Origin: Actinotignum timonense
Lineage (GTDB): Bacteria; Actinomycetota; Actinomycetes; Actinomycetales; Actinomycetaceae
Reading direction: 5' to 3'
Length of the DNA: 64,000 bases
NCBI RefSeq assembly: GCF_900155575.1
Contig: NZ_LT706966.1
Location: forward strand, 131,030-195,029
Below, piece by piece: positions 9,261 through 17,941 of the stretch. Below the pieces are notes generated by a model. It did no database searches. It was not told where the DNA came from and saw nothing but the letters and a program-made list of their open reading frames with translations. The position numbers and the translations under genes were made by a program. Every line of letters starts with the position of its first letter. Positions within the stretch are counted from its first letter, which is position 1.

Positions 9261-10220
9261 TTAGTTCATATCGGATTCGTTGGAGCGAGCGAGCCGCAGC
9301 TGGATGATCGTAATAACAACCAGAGCCAGCATGAGCACCACTGCCATCGCGGAGGCATAGCCCATATCGAATTGTTCGAAGGCTTTCTCGTAGATATACA
9401 GGTAGATCACTCGGGTGGAGTTGCCCGGCCCGCCCGAGGTGGCAACCGAAACGGTGTCAAAGATCTGGAAGGAACCGATCATGGAGACCACCACAACCAT
9501 GACGAGGATGGGGCGCAGCAGCGGGAGGGTGACGTGGCGGAACGTTTGCCAGGTGGAGGCGCCTTCCGTTTCCGCAGCTTCGTAGATCATGCGGGGAATT
9601 GTTTGCATTCCCGCGAAAAGCAGCAGCCCGGTATAGCCCATATTGCGCCAGGAGTTCACCAGAGCCACGGTGTAGATCGCGATATCCGGGTTGCCGTAGA
9701 AGGAAATGGGACCAACCCCGATAAAACCGATGAGGTGGTTGAGTAGGCCAACCGTGGGATCGAGGATGAACAGCGTAATGGCCGCGATCGTGACATTGGG
9801 AACGAGCCAGGGGAGCAGCAAAACGGAACGCACCAGGGTGGATTGCGAAACCTTTTGCATGAGGAAGGCGATGCCGAGTCCCAGGATGGTCTGGGTAGAG
9901 ATATTCACGAGCACGTAGATGACCGTCACCTTGATGGAGTTCAGGAAGGTGTCGTCCGAAAGGAGCCGCGCGTAGTTATCCCAGCCCACCCATTTCGCAT
10001 CCTCGAGCAGGTTCCAATCGGTGAAGGACATGTGGATGCCGCGCACAATCGGAATGAGGTAGAAGACCACGAATCCGATGACTGCCGGAGCCAGGAAGAG
10101 TACCGCCGCGCGCCCCTCACCCTTGCGGTGGAAGCGGCTCCCGCGCGGAGTTCCTTGCGCGCGTGGTTTCTTTCGTGCGGGTACTACGCCGTTCTCGGCT
10201 GTAGCTGCGGCTGTGTGCAT
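9261..10220 (-). CDS. Sugar ABC transporter permease, MalF type
   Basis: A 319-residue inner-membrane permease with six helices and the EAA loop YEAAETEGASTWQTFRHV. It is the first gene of the minus-strand galactoside operon and pairs with the MalG-type protein 16 bp downstream. Several in-frame starts exist (10259, 10232, 10223, 10220). GGAGG five bases before the ATG at 10220 favours the shortest form, while 10259 has no ribosome site and would place a palindrome inside the coding region. The cytoplasmic N-terminus is basic. Confidence 0.87.
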   Translation of the reverse strand: MHTAAATAENGVVPARKKPRAQGTPRGSRFHRKGEGRAAVLFLAPAVIGFVVFYLIPIVRGIHMSFTDWNLLEDAKWVGWDNYARLLSDDTFLNSIKVTVIYVLVNISTQTILGLGIAFLMQKVSQSTLVRSVLLLPWLVPNVTIAAITLFILDPTVGLLNHLIGFIGVGPISFYGNPDIAIYTVALVNSWRNMGYTGLLLFAGMQTIPRMIYEAAETEGASTWQTFRHVTLPLLRPILVMVVVVSMIGSFQIFDTVSVATSGGPGNSTRVIYLYIYEKAFEQFDMGYASAMAVVLMLALVVITIIQLRLARSNESDMN

Positions 10221-10232
10221 CATCGCCTCCAT

Positions 10233-10290
10233 ACCTGCCGGGGCAGGTTTTCGCTTCATTGCGTATCCAGTATCTGGTCCAGTATCTGGT
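10233..10290. promoter_or_regulatory. Operator-like repeats between the ABC operon and the ROK gene
   Basis: The divergent intergenic region holds a 16-bp perfect palindrome ACCTGCCGGGGCAGGT at 10233-10248. It also holds two head-to-tail copies of CCAGTATCTGGT at 10267-10278 and 10279-10290, each itself an inverted repeat (CCAG-TAT-CTGG). The position between the importer operon and the ROK regulator makes them candidate binding sites for that regulator, controlling both directions. Confidence 0.6.
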
Positions 10291-10332
10291 TACCGGTTGC
10301 CTCGCGAACATTATTACGTTAGTTTCTTTAGT

Positions 10333-11517
10333 ATGTCAAACGTTTCGAAGTTCCCGGCTGCGGTGACCCGCAGGGTGCAGCGCCGCATGAACCTCCTTGC
10401 GGCGTGCCAGTACCTGGTGCGCGAATCGCAGACTATCGCGGAAATTGCGGGGAAAATTGGCGTCACGCGGCCGGCTGCGGAAAGCATCGTGGCCGATCTT
10501 GATGATTTGGGTTGGCTCAAACAGCTGGAGCCCGAAAACACGCTGGGGCGCCCGGCGGTGCGCTGGGTGCTGGACGAGCAGGCCGTTTACGTGCTCGGTT
10601 TAGATATTGGCGCGCACCATTGCACCGCGATGCTCTGCAATGCCCGAGGCGAGGTTCTTGCCGAGCGCACCTGCGAACTTTCCGCAGCTCAGGTGGCTAA
10701 TGAGCGTATTGACGCGGCCGTCGATTTGGGGCGGAGCACCCTCGCGGACGCGAAACTAGACGTGAGAGATATTACACTCTGTTCGGTCGCGTCACCCGGT
10801 GTTATTAACGACGGCGCAGTTGAGTACTTCGGCGGGAGTGGAATGCCTGGGTGGCAGGGCAGCGACATCGCAGCCCAAATCTCCAGCAGGCTGGGCTGCC
10901 ACACGGTGGTGGCCGGCGATTGCGCCCTCGGTGCCCTCGGGGAAGCCTGGCAGGGAGCCGCGGAAGGCCACGACGAAGTGCTGTATATCCTCTCCGGTGA
11001 ACGTACCGGTGCAGCCGCCATCGTGGGCGGGCGTATCCACCGCGGGCTGCGAGGCGGGGCCGGCCTGATCGGCGAACTTGGGGTACTGCGCTGGCGCGAT
11101 ATCGAAGCGGCAACCCACGCCCGGGAGCTGTACCCCGAAGGGGACGTTCCCTCCCGCACCAAGATTTTCGAGAGCGTGGATAGCGATCCGCGCGCCCGCG
11201 ATTTCGTTGATGACTTCGCCGATGCTCTCTCCCTGGGAGCTTCCGCTATGATCCTCGCGCTTGCCCCCTCCCACGTGGTGGTGGGCGGGAAATACTCCGC
11301 CTATGCGGATACGTTCTTGGAGCGATTCATCGAGAACTTACGGAGGATCTGCCCGATTATGCCGGAAGTTTCCGTATCAGCCCTGGGCCCGCGCGCTATT
11401 TGCTTAGGAGCATTGCGGCAAGGACTGGACACCCTCACCGATGACCTCACGCAGATGGCTTCTTCCTCGGAAGTATTCCCATCCGTCCAAGGTTTCCAAG
11501 AAATTTACCGTAGATAA
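10333..11517 (+). CDS. ROK-family transcriptional regulator
   Basis: A 394-residue protein. Residues about 15-75 form a winged helix (QTIAEIAGKIGVTRPAAESIV) and the rest is a ROK sugar-kinase fold starting VLGLDIGAHHCTAMLCN. The usual ROK zinc site CxCGxxGC after the GE-LG segment is absent: here ELGVLRWRDIEAAT follows directly. Kinase activity is therefore unlikely and it should act as a sugar-sensing regulator. The ATG at 10333 is chosen because upstream in-frame codons lie inside the permease gene and operator region. Divergence from the ABC operon and proximity to galT/galE imply control of the galactoside regulon. Confidence 0.85.
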   Translation: MSNVSKFPAAVTRRVQRRMNLLAACQYLVRESQTIAEIAGKIGVTRPAAESIVADLDDLGWLKQLEPENTLGRPAVRWVLDEQAVYVLGLDIGAHHCTAMLCNARGEVLAERTCELSAAQVANERIDAAVDLGRSTLADAKLDVRDITLCSVASPGVINDGAVEYFGGSGMPGWQGSDIAAQISSRLGCHTVVAGDCALGALGEAWQGAAEGHDEVLYILSGERTGAAAIVGGRIHRGLRGGAGLIGELGVLRWRDIEAATHARELYPEGDVPSRTKIFESVDSDPRARDFVDDFADALSLGASAMILALAPSHVVVGGKYSAYADTFLERFIENLRRICPIMPEVSVSALGPRAICLGALRQGLDTLTDDLTQMASSSEVFPSVQGFQEIYRR

Positions 11518-11583
11518 CTAGTTCGATTTTGACGTGGTTGTCCGGGTTGGCTGGGCGGCACGTCCTCAGCGGAAGAAGTGGCC

Positions 11584-13140
11584 ATGACACCTCCCCCACA
11601 CCTCCTCAAGGTGTACCGCAGCATCGATGCTCTGCTCACCTATGCCCAGGAATATCTTGATCTTGATACCCGCGATATCACCCTGACCCGCAATCGCATC
11701 TTTGAGATTTTTTCTCTGAATTCGTACCCCGGAGCGGAAAAAGTTCGGGCTGTGCTCGATAGTGATGAGGGTGCGAAGCCCGCCCCCTCGAGTCCATCGG
11801 GTGCAAATCCCGCGCGCGGTGGCAGGCCCGATAGCGTGCTGAACGAGTTTCTGGACGCATGCGAAAACGCCGCGCTCATTGAGCCGGGTGGCCGAGCAGC
11901 TCTGGCCGATAGGGTCATGGGAATCGTAAGCAGCCCACCCTCCGTTATCCGCACCAAGTTTGCCGCTTTGAGCGCTGCGGCGGGTGGCCGAGCGGCTATG
12001 GAATGGTTCTATAACTACGGCGTGGCAAATGACTACGTGAAGCGCAGCGTGCTTGACCGCAATCCGCGTTTCGAATCTCAAGGCCTGATTATTACCATCA
12101 ATTTGGCCAAGCCCGAGTTCAAAGACCCGCGTACCGCGGCGAGTGGAAATTCCCTTGCGGGCGGCTATCCCAAATGCACGATCTGCCCGGAGAACGAAGG
12201 CTTTGCGGGGCGATCTAAAGCCACTCTCCGCACGGTGCCCCTGCGTTTAGCGGGCCAGGACTGGTTCTGGCAGTTCTCTCCCTACGGATATTTCACGCAG
12301 CACGGGATCGCGGTGAACACTAAGCACATCCCCATGCATATCGACGAAGCCACCTTTGACAGGCTCATGGACTTCGTTGATACCTTCCCCGGGTACTTTA
12401 TTGGGTGCAATGCCACCCTCCCCCGGATCGGGGGCTCCGTGCTCGGGCATGATCACTATCAGGGCGGCCTGGAAACCCTCCCCCTCCACACCACCCCTGC
12501 TCGCCAGAGCTACACCTCGGCAGAAGAGTGCGCCGTCGTACTAGAAAGCGTGGAGTGGCCCGGAAGTGTGCTGCGCGTTGTGGGGCGTGACCGCGCGGCC
12601 GTGCGGCGAGCCAGCTACGGCATCACTCGGGCGTGGAATGCGTACACGAATGAGCGGCTCGGCATTATTTCGCGGGACGCGGAGGGGCAGCATTCCGGGG
12701 TATCGCCCACCTGTGTGCGTACCGAGCGTGGCTACGAAATGAACATCATTTTGCGCTCGAATATCACCAGCGAACGCTATCCGCAGGGAGTTTTCCACGC
12801 GCACCCGGAGTTTTTCCCCGTCAAGCAGGAATCCATTGGTCTGATCGAAGCGCAGGGCTTGTTTATTTTGCCGGCTCGTTTGCAGCGGCAGCTCGCGCTG
12901 CTCGCGCAAGCTTTGGAGGATGGACGGGGCCTGCCCGAAGAGCTTCCGGAATTCGCCATGATTTTCGAAGAGATCCGCCGATTGCTTGGTGAGGCCCGCG
13001 ATAAGGAAAGTGTGGAGGATGCGATCCGGACCGAACTGGGTAGCGTCTGCGTTCGCATTCTCGAAAATACCGCAGTTTTCCCGAGCGAAGCGGATACCGC
13101 GAGCTTCCTGGCTGAATGCGGCTGGTATCCGCAGGCGTGA
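11584..13140 (+). CDS. galT: UDP-glucose--hexose-1-phosphate uridylyltransferase, class II
   Basis: A 518-residue GalT of the long class II type found in Gram-positives. It swaps UMP between UDP-glucose and galactose-1-phosphate, the middle Leloir step. GGSVLGHDHYQGG near the middle is the class II active-site region, and FHAHPEFFPVK near the C-terminus is also characteristic. A Pro/Ala/Gly-rich insert around residues 60-80 looks lineage specific. GGAAG at 11571-11575 is eight bases from the ATG at 11584 and favours it over the GTG at 11578. It lies 66 bp after the ROK gene and 52 bp before galE, so one transcript is likely. Confidence 0.9.
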   Translation: MTPPPHLLKVYRSIDALLTYAQEYLDLDTRDITLTRNRIFEIFSLNSYPGAEKVRAVLDSDEGAKPAPSSPSGANPARGGRPDSVLNEFLDACENAALIEPGGRAALADRVMGIVSSPPSVIRTKFAALSAAAGGRAAMEWFYNYGVANDYVKRSVLDRNPRFESQGLIITINLAKPEFKDPRTAASGNSLAGGYPKCTICPENEGFAGRSKATLRTVPLRLAGQDWFWQFSPYGYFTQHGIAVNTKHIPMHIDEATFDRLMDFVDTFPGYFIGCNATLPRIGGSVLGHDHYQGGLETLPLHTTPARQSYTSAEECAVVLESVEWPGSVLRVVGRDRAAVRRASYGITRAWNAYTNERLGIISRDAEGQHSGVSPTCVRTERGYEMNIILRSNITSERYPQGVFHAHPEFFPVKQESIGLIEAQGLFILPARLQRQLALLAQALEDGRGLPEELPEFAMIFEEIRRLLGEARDKESVEDAIRTELGSVCVRILENTAVFPSEADTASFLAECGWYPQA

Positions 13141-13192
13141 TACCGCACGTCCGCACAGAACTAGACAACAGGTTTGTGAAAAGAGGTTAGTG

Positions 13193-14209
13193 ATGACAAC
13201 TGTTTTAGTAGCCGGAGGTGCTGGCTATATCGGCACCCACACGAGTATTGAACTTCTTGAGCAGGGTTACACCGTGGTGTGCGTGGATAATTACGCGAAT
13301 TCCAGCCCGGAAGCCGTGGAGCGCGTGCGCCGGATTACCGATCATGACCTGCCCGCTTACGATATTGACGTTCGTGATACGCAAGCCCTCGACCGGGTTT
13401 TCAGCCGCCACTCGATTGACTGGGTCATTTATTTCGCCGGGTTCAAAGCGGTGGGTGAATCCGTGGCGCACCCACTCAAGTATTACGAGAATAATATTGG
13501 CGGGGCGCTGGCATTGCTGTCGGTTATGCAAGCCCATTCGGTGAAGAAGATTGTATTTTCTAGTTCGGCCACGGTTTACGGGGATCCGGTGTCTTTGCCG
13601 TTGACGGAGGAGTCTCCGGCGGGGATGGCCACGAATCCGTACGGGCACACCAAAGTGATGACCGAGCAGATTTTGGAGGATATCCAGAAAGCTGACCCGG
13701 AGTGGACGGTGGTGCTGCTGCGGTATTTCAATCCTACTGGCGCCCATCCCAGCGGCTTGATCGGAGAAGACCCCAAGGGAATCCCCGCTAATCTCACCCC
13801 GTATGTGGCGAAAGTTGTGGTCGGCGAGCTGGACCACGTCCAGGTTTTCGGCGATGACTATGACACCCCGGACGGTACCGGTGTGCGCGATTACATCCAC
13901 GTTGTTGATTTAGCACGCGGACACGTTGCTGCGGTTGAGAAGGTCACTGCGCCGGGCGTGTACGTATATAACCTGGGCACCGGCCACGGCTCCTCGGTTT
14001 TGGAGGTTATTCACGCCTATGAAAAGGCCGCCGGGATCAAGATTCCCTACCGGGTGGTTGCCCGGCGCCCCGGCGATATCGCTTCCAGCTATGCCGATGC
14101 CAGTAAAGCCGCGCGTGAATTGGGCTGGCGGGCCACCCATTCCCTTGATGAGATGGCGGCCTCTTCCCTGCACTGGCAGCGAATGAATCCCGCGGGCTTG
14201 CGGGGCTAA
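13193..14209 (+). CDS. galE: UDP-glucose 4-epimerase
   Basis: A 338-residue extended SDR enzyme that interconverts UDP-galactose and UDP-glucose. It shows the NAD-binding VAGGAGYIGTH at the N-terminus, FSSSATVYG with the catalytic Ser, and Y150/K154 in NPYGHTK. The length is standard. AGAGG six bases before the ATG at 13193 decides the start; the reading frame is open far upstream into galT, which is a shadow. It is the last gene of the plus-strand gal cluster and converges with galK seven bases away. Confidence 0.95.
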   Translation: MTTVLVAGGAGYIGTHTSIELLEQGYTVVCVDNYANSSPEAVERVRRITDHDLPAYDIDVRDTQALDRVFSRHSIDWVIYFAGFKAVGESVAHPLKYYENNIGGALALLSVMQAHSVKKIVFSSSATVYGDPVSLPLTEESPAGMATNPYGHTKVMTEQILEDIQKADPEWTVVLLRYFNPTGAHPSGLIGEDPKGIPANLTPYVAKVVVGELDHVQVFGDDYDTPDGTGVRDYIHVVDLARGHVAAVEKVTAPGVYVYNLGTGHGSSVLEVIHAYEKAAGIKIPYRVVARRPGDIASSYADASKAARELGWRATHSLDEMAASSLHWQRMNPAGLRG

Positions 14210-14216
14210 GCAGCGC

Positions 14217-15398
14217 TTAGAGCGCCCCGCTGACCAGGCGGGCCCCACAGCTTGCCTGCGCTAGCAGCAGTTCCGGGGTGGGGAATCCGCGGGCTGCGGC
14301 CGCTTCCATAACACCGGCCGCGAGCGCCTCTACTTTGCCAATCGGAACCAGCGCGATTGCGGAGCCGCCGAATCCGCCGCCGGTCATGCGTGCGCCCAAG
14401 GCGCCGTGCTGGCATGCTGCTTCAACCACGCAATCCAGTTCGGGGCAGGAAACCTCGAAGTCATCGCGTAGCGATGCGTGCGATGCGTTGAACAGCTTGC
14501 CAAGGGTGTGGAAATCACCTGCCCTCAGGGCTTCGATGGCACGGGTCACGCGGGCGTTTTCGGTGATAACGTGCCGCGCACGCCGGGCGTGCACCCCGCT
14601 GAGCTTCGCTTGCGCTCCACTAAGGGTGGCGATGTCCTCCGCGTTTGCTTCACGCAAGGAGCTCAGCCCCAGAACCTTTGCGGCTTCTTCGCATTCCTGG
14701 CGGCGATTTCCGTATTGGCCGTCAGATAGGGAGTGCTTGGCGCGGGTATTGATAACAACGAGTTGCAATCCGGCTGCCGCGAAATCTGCGGGAATAAGGC
14801 TGTGCGTGTGGGAGTGGAAATCTAGCGCAACAGCTGCGCCGTCGTTCCCGAAGACGGATACCGTTTGGTCCATTCCGCCTGTGGGCGCGTGCGCCACTTC
14901 GTTTTCCGCGCGGATGCAGGCAGTGACAACAGCGTTCGGTTCTTCCTGAATGAGGCGCGGGTTGATCGCGCATGCCATGGCGCATTCGAGGGCTGCCGAA
15001 GAGGAAAGCCCTGCTCCCAGCGGAACGCAGGAGACGATGGCCGCGTCGTAGCCGCGCTGCACATCTAATGCCCAGGCGGGTCCGGCAGCATAGGAAATCC
15101 ACGATCCCGGCATAGCGGAATTGATATCTTCAACGTACCCCTCCCACAGTTCACCGTGCTCGGATATCAGCCGAACGCGGTTATCGCTGCGCACGCTCAG
15201 GGCAACGTAGGTGCGGTGCGGTAGCGCGATGGGGAGGCACAGCCCGGCGTTGTAGTCGGTGTGTTCGCCAATAAGATTGACTCGCCCGGGTGCGAAAGCC
15301 ACGCGTTCAGCCGTTTCGCCAAATGTACGGGTGAAAAGCTCCTGAGCCCGCCGAGTTCCTTCGGCAGTATCCCACGCAGCGGTGAAAGCTAATGACAT
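14217..15398 (-). CDS. galK: Galactokinase
   Basis: A 393-residue GHMP kinase that phosphorylates galactose at C1, the first Leloir step. GRVNLIGEHTDYNAG (38-52) is the galactokinase signature, PLGAGLSSSAALE (126-138) is the ATP-binding glycine/serine motif, and MTGGGFGGSAIAL is motif 3. With galT and galE it completes the Leloir pathway within this locus. It is transcribed toward galE from its own promoter in the gap 15399-15612. Confidence 0.95.
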   Translation of the reverse strand: MSLAFTAAWDTAEGTRRAQELFTRTFGETAERVAFAPGRVNLIGEHTDYNAGLCLPIALPHRTYVALSVRSDNRVRLISEHGELWEGYVEDINSAMPGSWISYAAGPAWALDVQRGYDAAIVSCVPLGAGLSSSAALECAMACAINPRLIQEEPNAVVTACIRAENEVAHAPTGGMDQTVSVFGNDGAAVALDFHSHTHSLIPADFAAAGLQLVVINTRAKHSLSDGQYGNRRQECEEAAKVLGLSSLREANAEDIATLSGAQAKLSGVHARRARHVITENARVTRAIEALRAGDFHTLGKLFNASHASLRDDFEVSCPELDCVVEAACQHGALGARMTGGGFGGSAIALVPIGKVEALAAGVMEAAAARGFPTPELLLAQASCGARLVSGAL

Positions 15399-15612
15399 TG
15401 AGTGTCCCTATGCTCGCTCGTCGTTGAGAAACAAGCCAAGTTTACCAGAGCGGAATAAGCGATTTGGCGAGAAGCGATGCAGCGTCACAAGCCCGTTCCT
15501 CCCGCCGCGAAGCTATGCGTTTCATACGTATTTCGCTCGTTTTAACCATATGGGAACACTGGTTTTTAGGTTAGGATTGTAACGAAGTATGTAGAGAAAG
15601 CTAGGAGAGGTC

Positions 15613-16170
15613 GTGAGTACGGATGACGAGCAGACTGAACGCTTTCAAGAGAGGCGTGGCCCGGGGAATCGAAATCTCGACGACCCCGGATCTATCCAAG
15701 AGATTGCGTCAGAATCGCGAAGCAATAAGGAAGCGGAACACGGTCGAACAGGCCTGGATCCTCACCGGGAACTCGCTGCGCCAGGCGATGTCGGATTATC
15801 GCAAAATGAGCTGAAAATTCTCGAATACGCTCAATTTCATGCTGGACCACTTCCACCGGCGCATGAGTTTGCAGCATATGAAAAGGCCCTACCCGGGGCT
15901 GCGCGCACCATCCTGGAAATGGCGCAGGCAAACCAGCAATCAATCATTGAGGACAATCGAAGGTTAACCCAGACCGAAAAATGGTCGTCTATCCTGGTTA
16001 GTGCTTCTTTTGCCTTAGTTCCACTTGCGTGTCTCGGCATTGCTGCGCTTTCTGTCTGGACGGGGAGCGACGCGGGGACCTGGGCTGGTTTTGGCGCTGC
16101 GGCGATAACTTCTGCACCAAAACTTATCGCCGCAATAAAGGGGAAAAACGATGATGAAAGTAGTCATTAG
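15613..16170 (+). CDS. DUF2335 membrane protein
   Basis: A 185-residue protein. The GPLPPAHEFAAYEKALPGAARTI segment, about residues 78-100, followed by a helix and two C-terminal membrane segments (about 128-146 and 153-170), matches the layout of DUF2335 membrane proteins. These are scattered accessory genes of unknown role, often in mobile or defence regions. The first 60 residues are hydrophilic low-complexity sequence. A GGAGAGG site precedes the GTG at 15613. Another open frame (15623-15814) overlaps this N-terminal part. GC is lower than in flanking genes. It is followed 37 bp later by an HTH gene. Confidence 0.7.
   Translation: MSTDDEQTERFQERRGPGNRNLDDPGSIQEIASESRSNKEAEHGRTGLDPHRELAAPGDVGLSQNELKILEYAQFHAGPLPPAHEFAAYEKALPGAARTILEMAQANQQSIIEDNRRLTQTEKWSSILVSASFALVPLACLGIAALSVWTGSDAGTWAGFGAAAITSAPKLIAAIKGKNDDESSH
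15623..15814 (+). CDS. Possible small overlapping ORF upstream of the DUF2335 core
   Basis: A 63-residue frame beginning MTSRLNAFKRGVARGIE and ending RQAMSDYRKMS overlaps the N-terminal region of the DUF2335 gene in another frame. Its composition (basic, helical, balanced hydrophobics, no low complexity) looks more protein-like than the frame it overlaps. Its ATG is 14 bases past the GGAGAGG site, which is too far to be convincing. It may be a real small gene coupled to DUF2335, or chance. Confidence is low. Confidence 0.35.
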   Translation: MTSRLNAFKRGVARGIEISTTPDLSKRLRQNREAIRKRNTVEQAWILTGNSLRQAMSDYRKMS

Positions 16171-16207
16171 CTAAAAGAGCAACTTCCCGCGTAGAGGGGC
16201 AATAACC

Positions 16208-16468
16208 ATGGACCTCCTTCCCGAAGTTACGCAACGCTCATATGAGCAGGCACGCCGAAATCGCCTATTTCTCGAAGCTCTCGGCACCATGCGTGAAAGC
16301 AAGGGCATCTCTCAAGACCTTGTTGCCCAACGCCTCGGCGTAACACCGGAGTGGGTCTCCGAGTTAGAGTCAGGGGTCATCAACCCTACACTGCAACGGC
16401 TGCATTCCTACGCGGTAGATATCGGCGTCGCCATCGAATACAACGTAAGAGACCTCGACGTTGAGTAA
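16208..16468 (+). CDS. Small XRE-family helix-turn-helix protein
   Basis: An 86-residue protein that is almost entirely one Cro/C1-type HTH domain: GISQDLVAQRLGVTPEWVSELESG gives the two recognition helices at about residues 33-56. It lacks any sensor domain. It lies 37 bp after the DUF2335 gene in the same direction, so it probably regulates that two-gene module. GC matches its upstream partner rather than the downstream housekeeping genes. Confidence 0.8.
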   Translation: MDLLPEVTQRSYEQARRNRLFLEALGTMRESKGISQDLVAQRLGVTPEWVSELESGVINPTLQRLHSYAVDIGVAIEYNVRDLDVE

Positions 16469-16562
16469 CCATTCCGCGCGCCACGCCCCCACCTCTCCGG
16501 CTCTGCGCTGAAAAATCCGACCGAGCTTCCCTCGCGCCGCACCCATGCGGGAAAATATAGCC

Positions 16563-17021
16563 ATGCAGTTTTCCCATACCTACGAGATCAGCGCCCCCGC
16601 GAGCGCCGTCGCCACCGTTCTCATGTCCGAAGAACTCGCCAACCGCCGCCTCGCAGCGCTCCATACGCAACCGTCCTCCTTCACGCCCGGCGCCGAGCGC
16701 GCGGTCATGACGGTGCAGGTCAGCACCGACCAGCTTCCCGCGCAGGCCCAGCGTTTCCTTTCTTCCGGTTTAGCGGCCAGTATTGTATTCACCCGCAGTG
16801 GGAACGACGTCGCAGCGCAGTTGGAAGCCAAACTCCCCGTCCACGCCAGCGCTGATTTCCAGGTTTCCGGTTCCGGGCCGGCCACCGTCACGGTCACCGG
16901 TGAGGTGCGGGTCTCCATTCCTTTCGTCGGCAAGAAAATTGAAGAGAAAGTGGCCCAGTACGCCGCGAAAGTGGTGGAGCACGACGCCGCGCTTATCCGC
17001 GAGATCATCGCGCAGGGCTAG
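16563..17021 (+). CDS. DUF2505 family protein
   Basis: A 152-residue protein beginning MQFSHTYEISAPASAV and spanning the whole actinobacterial DUF2505 domain, which resembles the SRPBCC/START helix-grip fold that binds hydrophobic ligands. The sequence VPFVGKKIEEKVA-like region near the end (here IPFVGKKIEEKVAQ) is typical of the family. The function is unknown. The ATG at 16563 is preferred since the domain starts there; an ATG at 16545 is possible. It probably has its own promoter. Confidence 0.8.
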   Translation: MQFSHTYEISAPASAVATVLMSEELANRRLAALHTQPSSFTPGAERAVMTVQVSTDQLPAQAQRFLSSGLAASIVFTRSGNDVAAQLEAKLPVHASADFQVSGSGPATVTVTGEVRVSIPFVGKKIEEKVAQYAAKVVEHDAALIREIIAQG

Positions 17022-17131
17022 GATGCTCGCCCGGCATGCTGCCCTTCTCGGGGAAGGCTTGCCGAAGCGGCCGAGCCAGGTGCTTTTTCGCAGCCAATTT
17101 TTCTGTCGTAGTAGCCACGTAGGATGGGTTC

Positions 17132-17932
17132 ATGATTAATCGCCAATATGAAGATCTGCTTGCCGATATCCTCGCCAATGGGACTCGCAAGGGGGACCGC
17201 ACCGGCACGGGTACCCTCTCTGTCTTCGGGCGCCAGCTGCGCTACCACCTGGCTGATGGTTTCCCGCGTATCACCACCAAGTTCGTGGCCATGAAGCCCA
17301 TTAAAGGGGAACTGCTGTGGTTCTTGCGCGGCTCTACCAATATTGAGTGGTTGCAGCGCAATGGCATCACCATTTGGGATGAATGGGCTGATGAACATGG
17401 TGAGCTCGGCCCGGTCTACGGCTACCAGTGGCGCAGCTGGCCCGCGCCGGATGGCCGGCATATCGATCAGATTTCCCAGCTCCTGGAAACCCTGCGCAGC
17501 AACCCGGATTCGCGGCGCATGATTGTTTCCGCGTGGAATGTGGCGGATCTGGATAAGATGGCGCTCCAGCCCTGCCATGCTTTCTTCCAGTTCTACGTGG
17601 CTGATGGCAAGCTGTCCTGCCAGCTCTACCAGCGCAGTGCGGATATGTTCCTCGGGGTGCCTTTCAATATTGCCTCGTATTCTCTTCTCACCCATATGAT
17701 TGCCCAGCAGGTCGGCCTGGATGTTGGTGATTTCGTGTGGACGGGCGGGGATTGCCATATCTACCTCAACCATCTTGATCAGGTGCGCGAACAGATTTCG
17801 CGTGAGCCCTACCCCTTCCCCACCCTGGAGCTGCGCAAAGCCGATTCCCTCTTCTCCTATGAGATGGATGATATTTCGGCCACCCAGGGCTACCAGCACC
17901 ACCCCAAGCTCACCGGCGCGGTCTCGGTCTAG
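17132..17932 (+). CDS. thyA: Thymidylate synthase
   Basis: A 266-residue folate-dependent thymidylate synthase, close to the 264 residues of the Escherichia coli enzyme. It methylates dUMP to dTMP using methylene-tetrahydrofolate. C148 in [10 protein letters not shown] is the nucleophile; [15 protein letters not shown] is the phosphate/dUMP-binding region and [11 protein letters not shown] is the N-terminal motif. Nine bases separate it from the DHFR gene, which regenerates the folate cofactor, so the two form an operon. Confidence 0.97.
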   Translation: MINRQYEDLLADILANGTRKGDRTGTGTLSVFGRQLRYHLADGFPRITTKFVAMKPIKGELLWFLRGSTNIEWLQRNGITIWDEWADEHGELGPVYGYQWRSWPAPDGRHIDQISQLLETLRSNPDSRRMIVSAWNVADLDKMALQPCHAFFQFYVADGKLSCQLYQRSADMFLGVPFNIASYSLLTHMIAQQVGLDVGDFVWTGGDCHIYLNHLDQVREQISREPYPFPTLELRKADSLFSYEMDDISATQGYQHHPKLTGAVSV

Positions 17933-17941
17933 GAGGAAGCC

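Noticed and set aside
10078-10332. N-terminal extension of the ROK regulator to 10078
   Set aside because: It would overlap the permease gene and operator repeats and has no ribosome site; the regulator domain begins after 10333.
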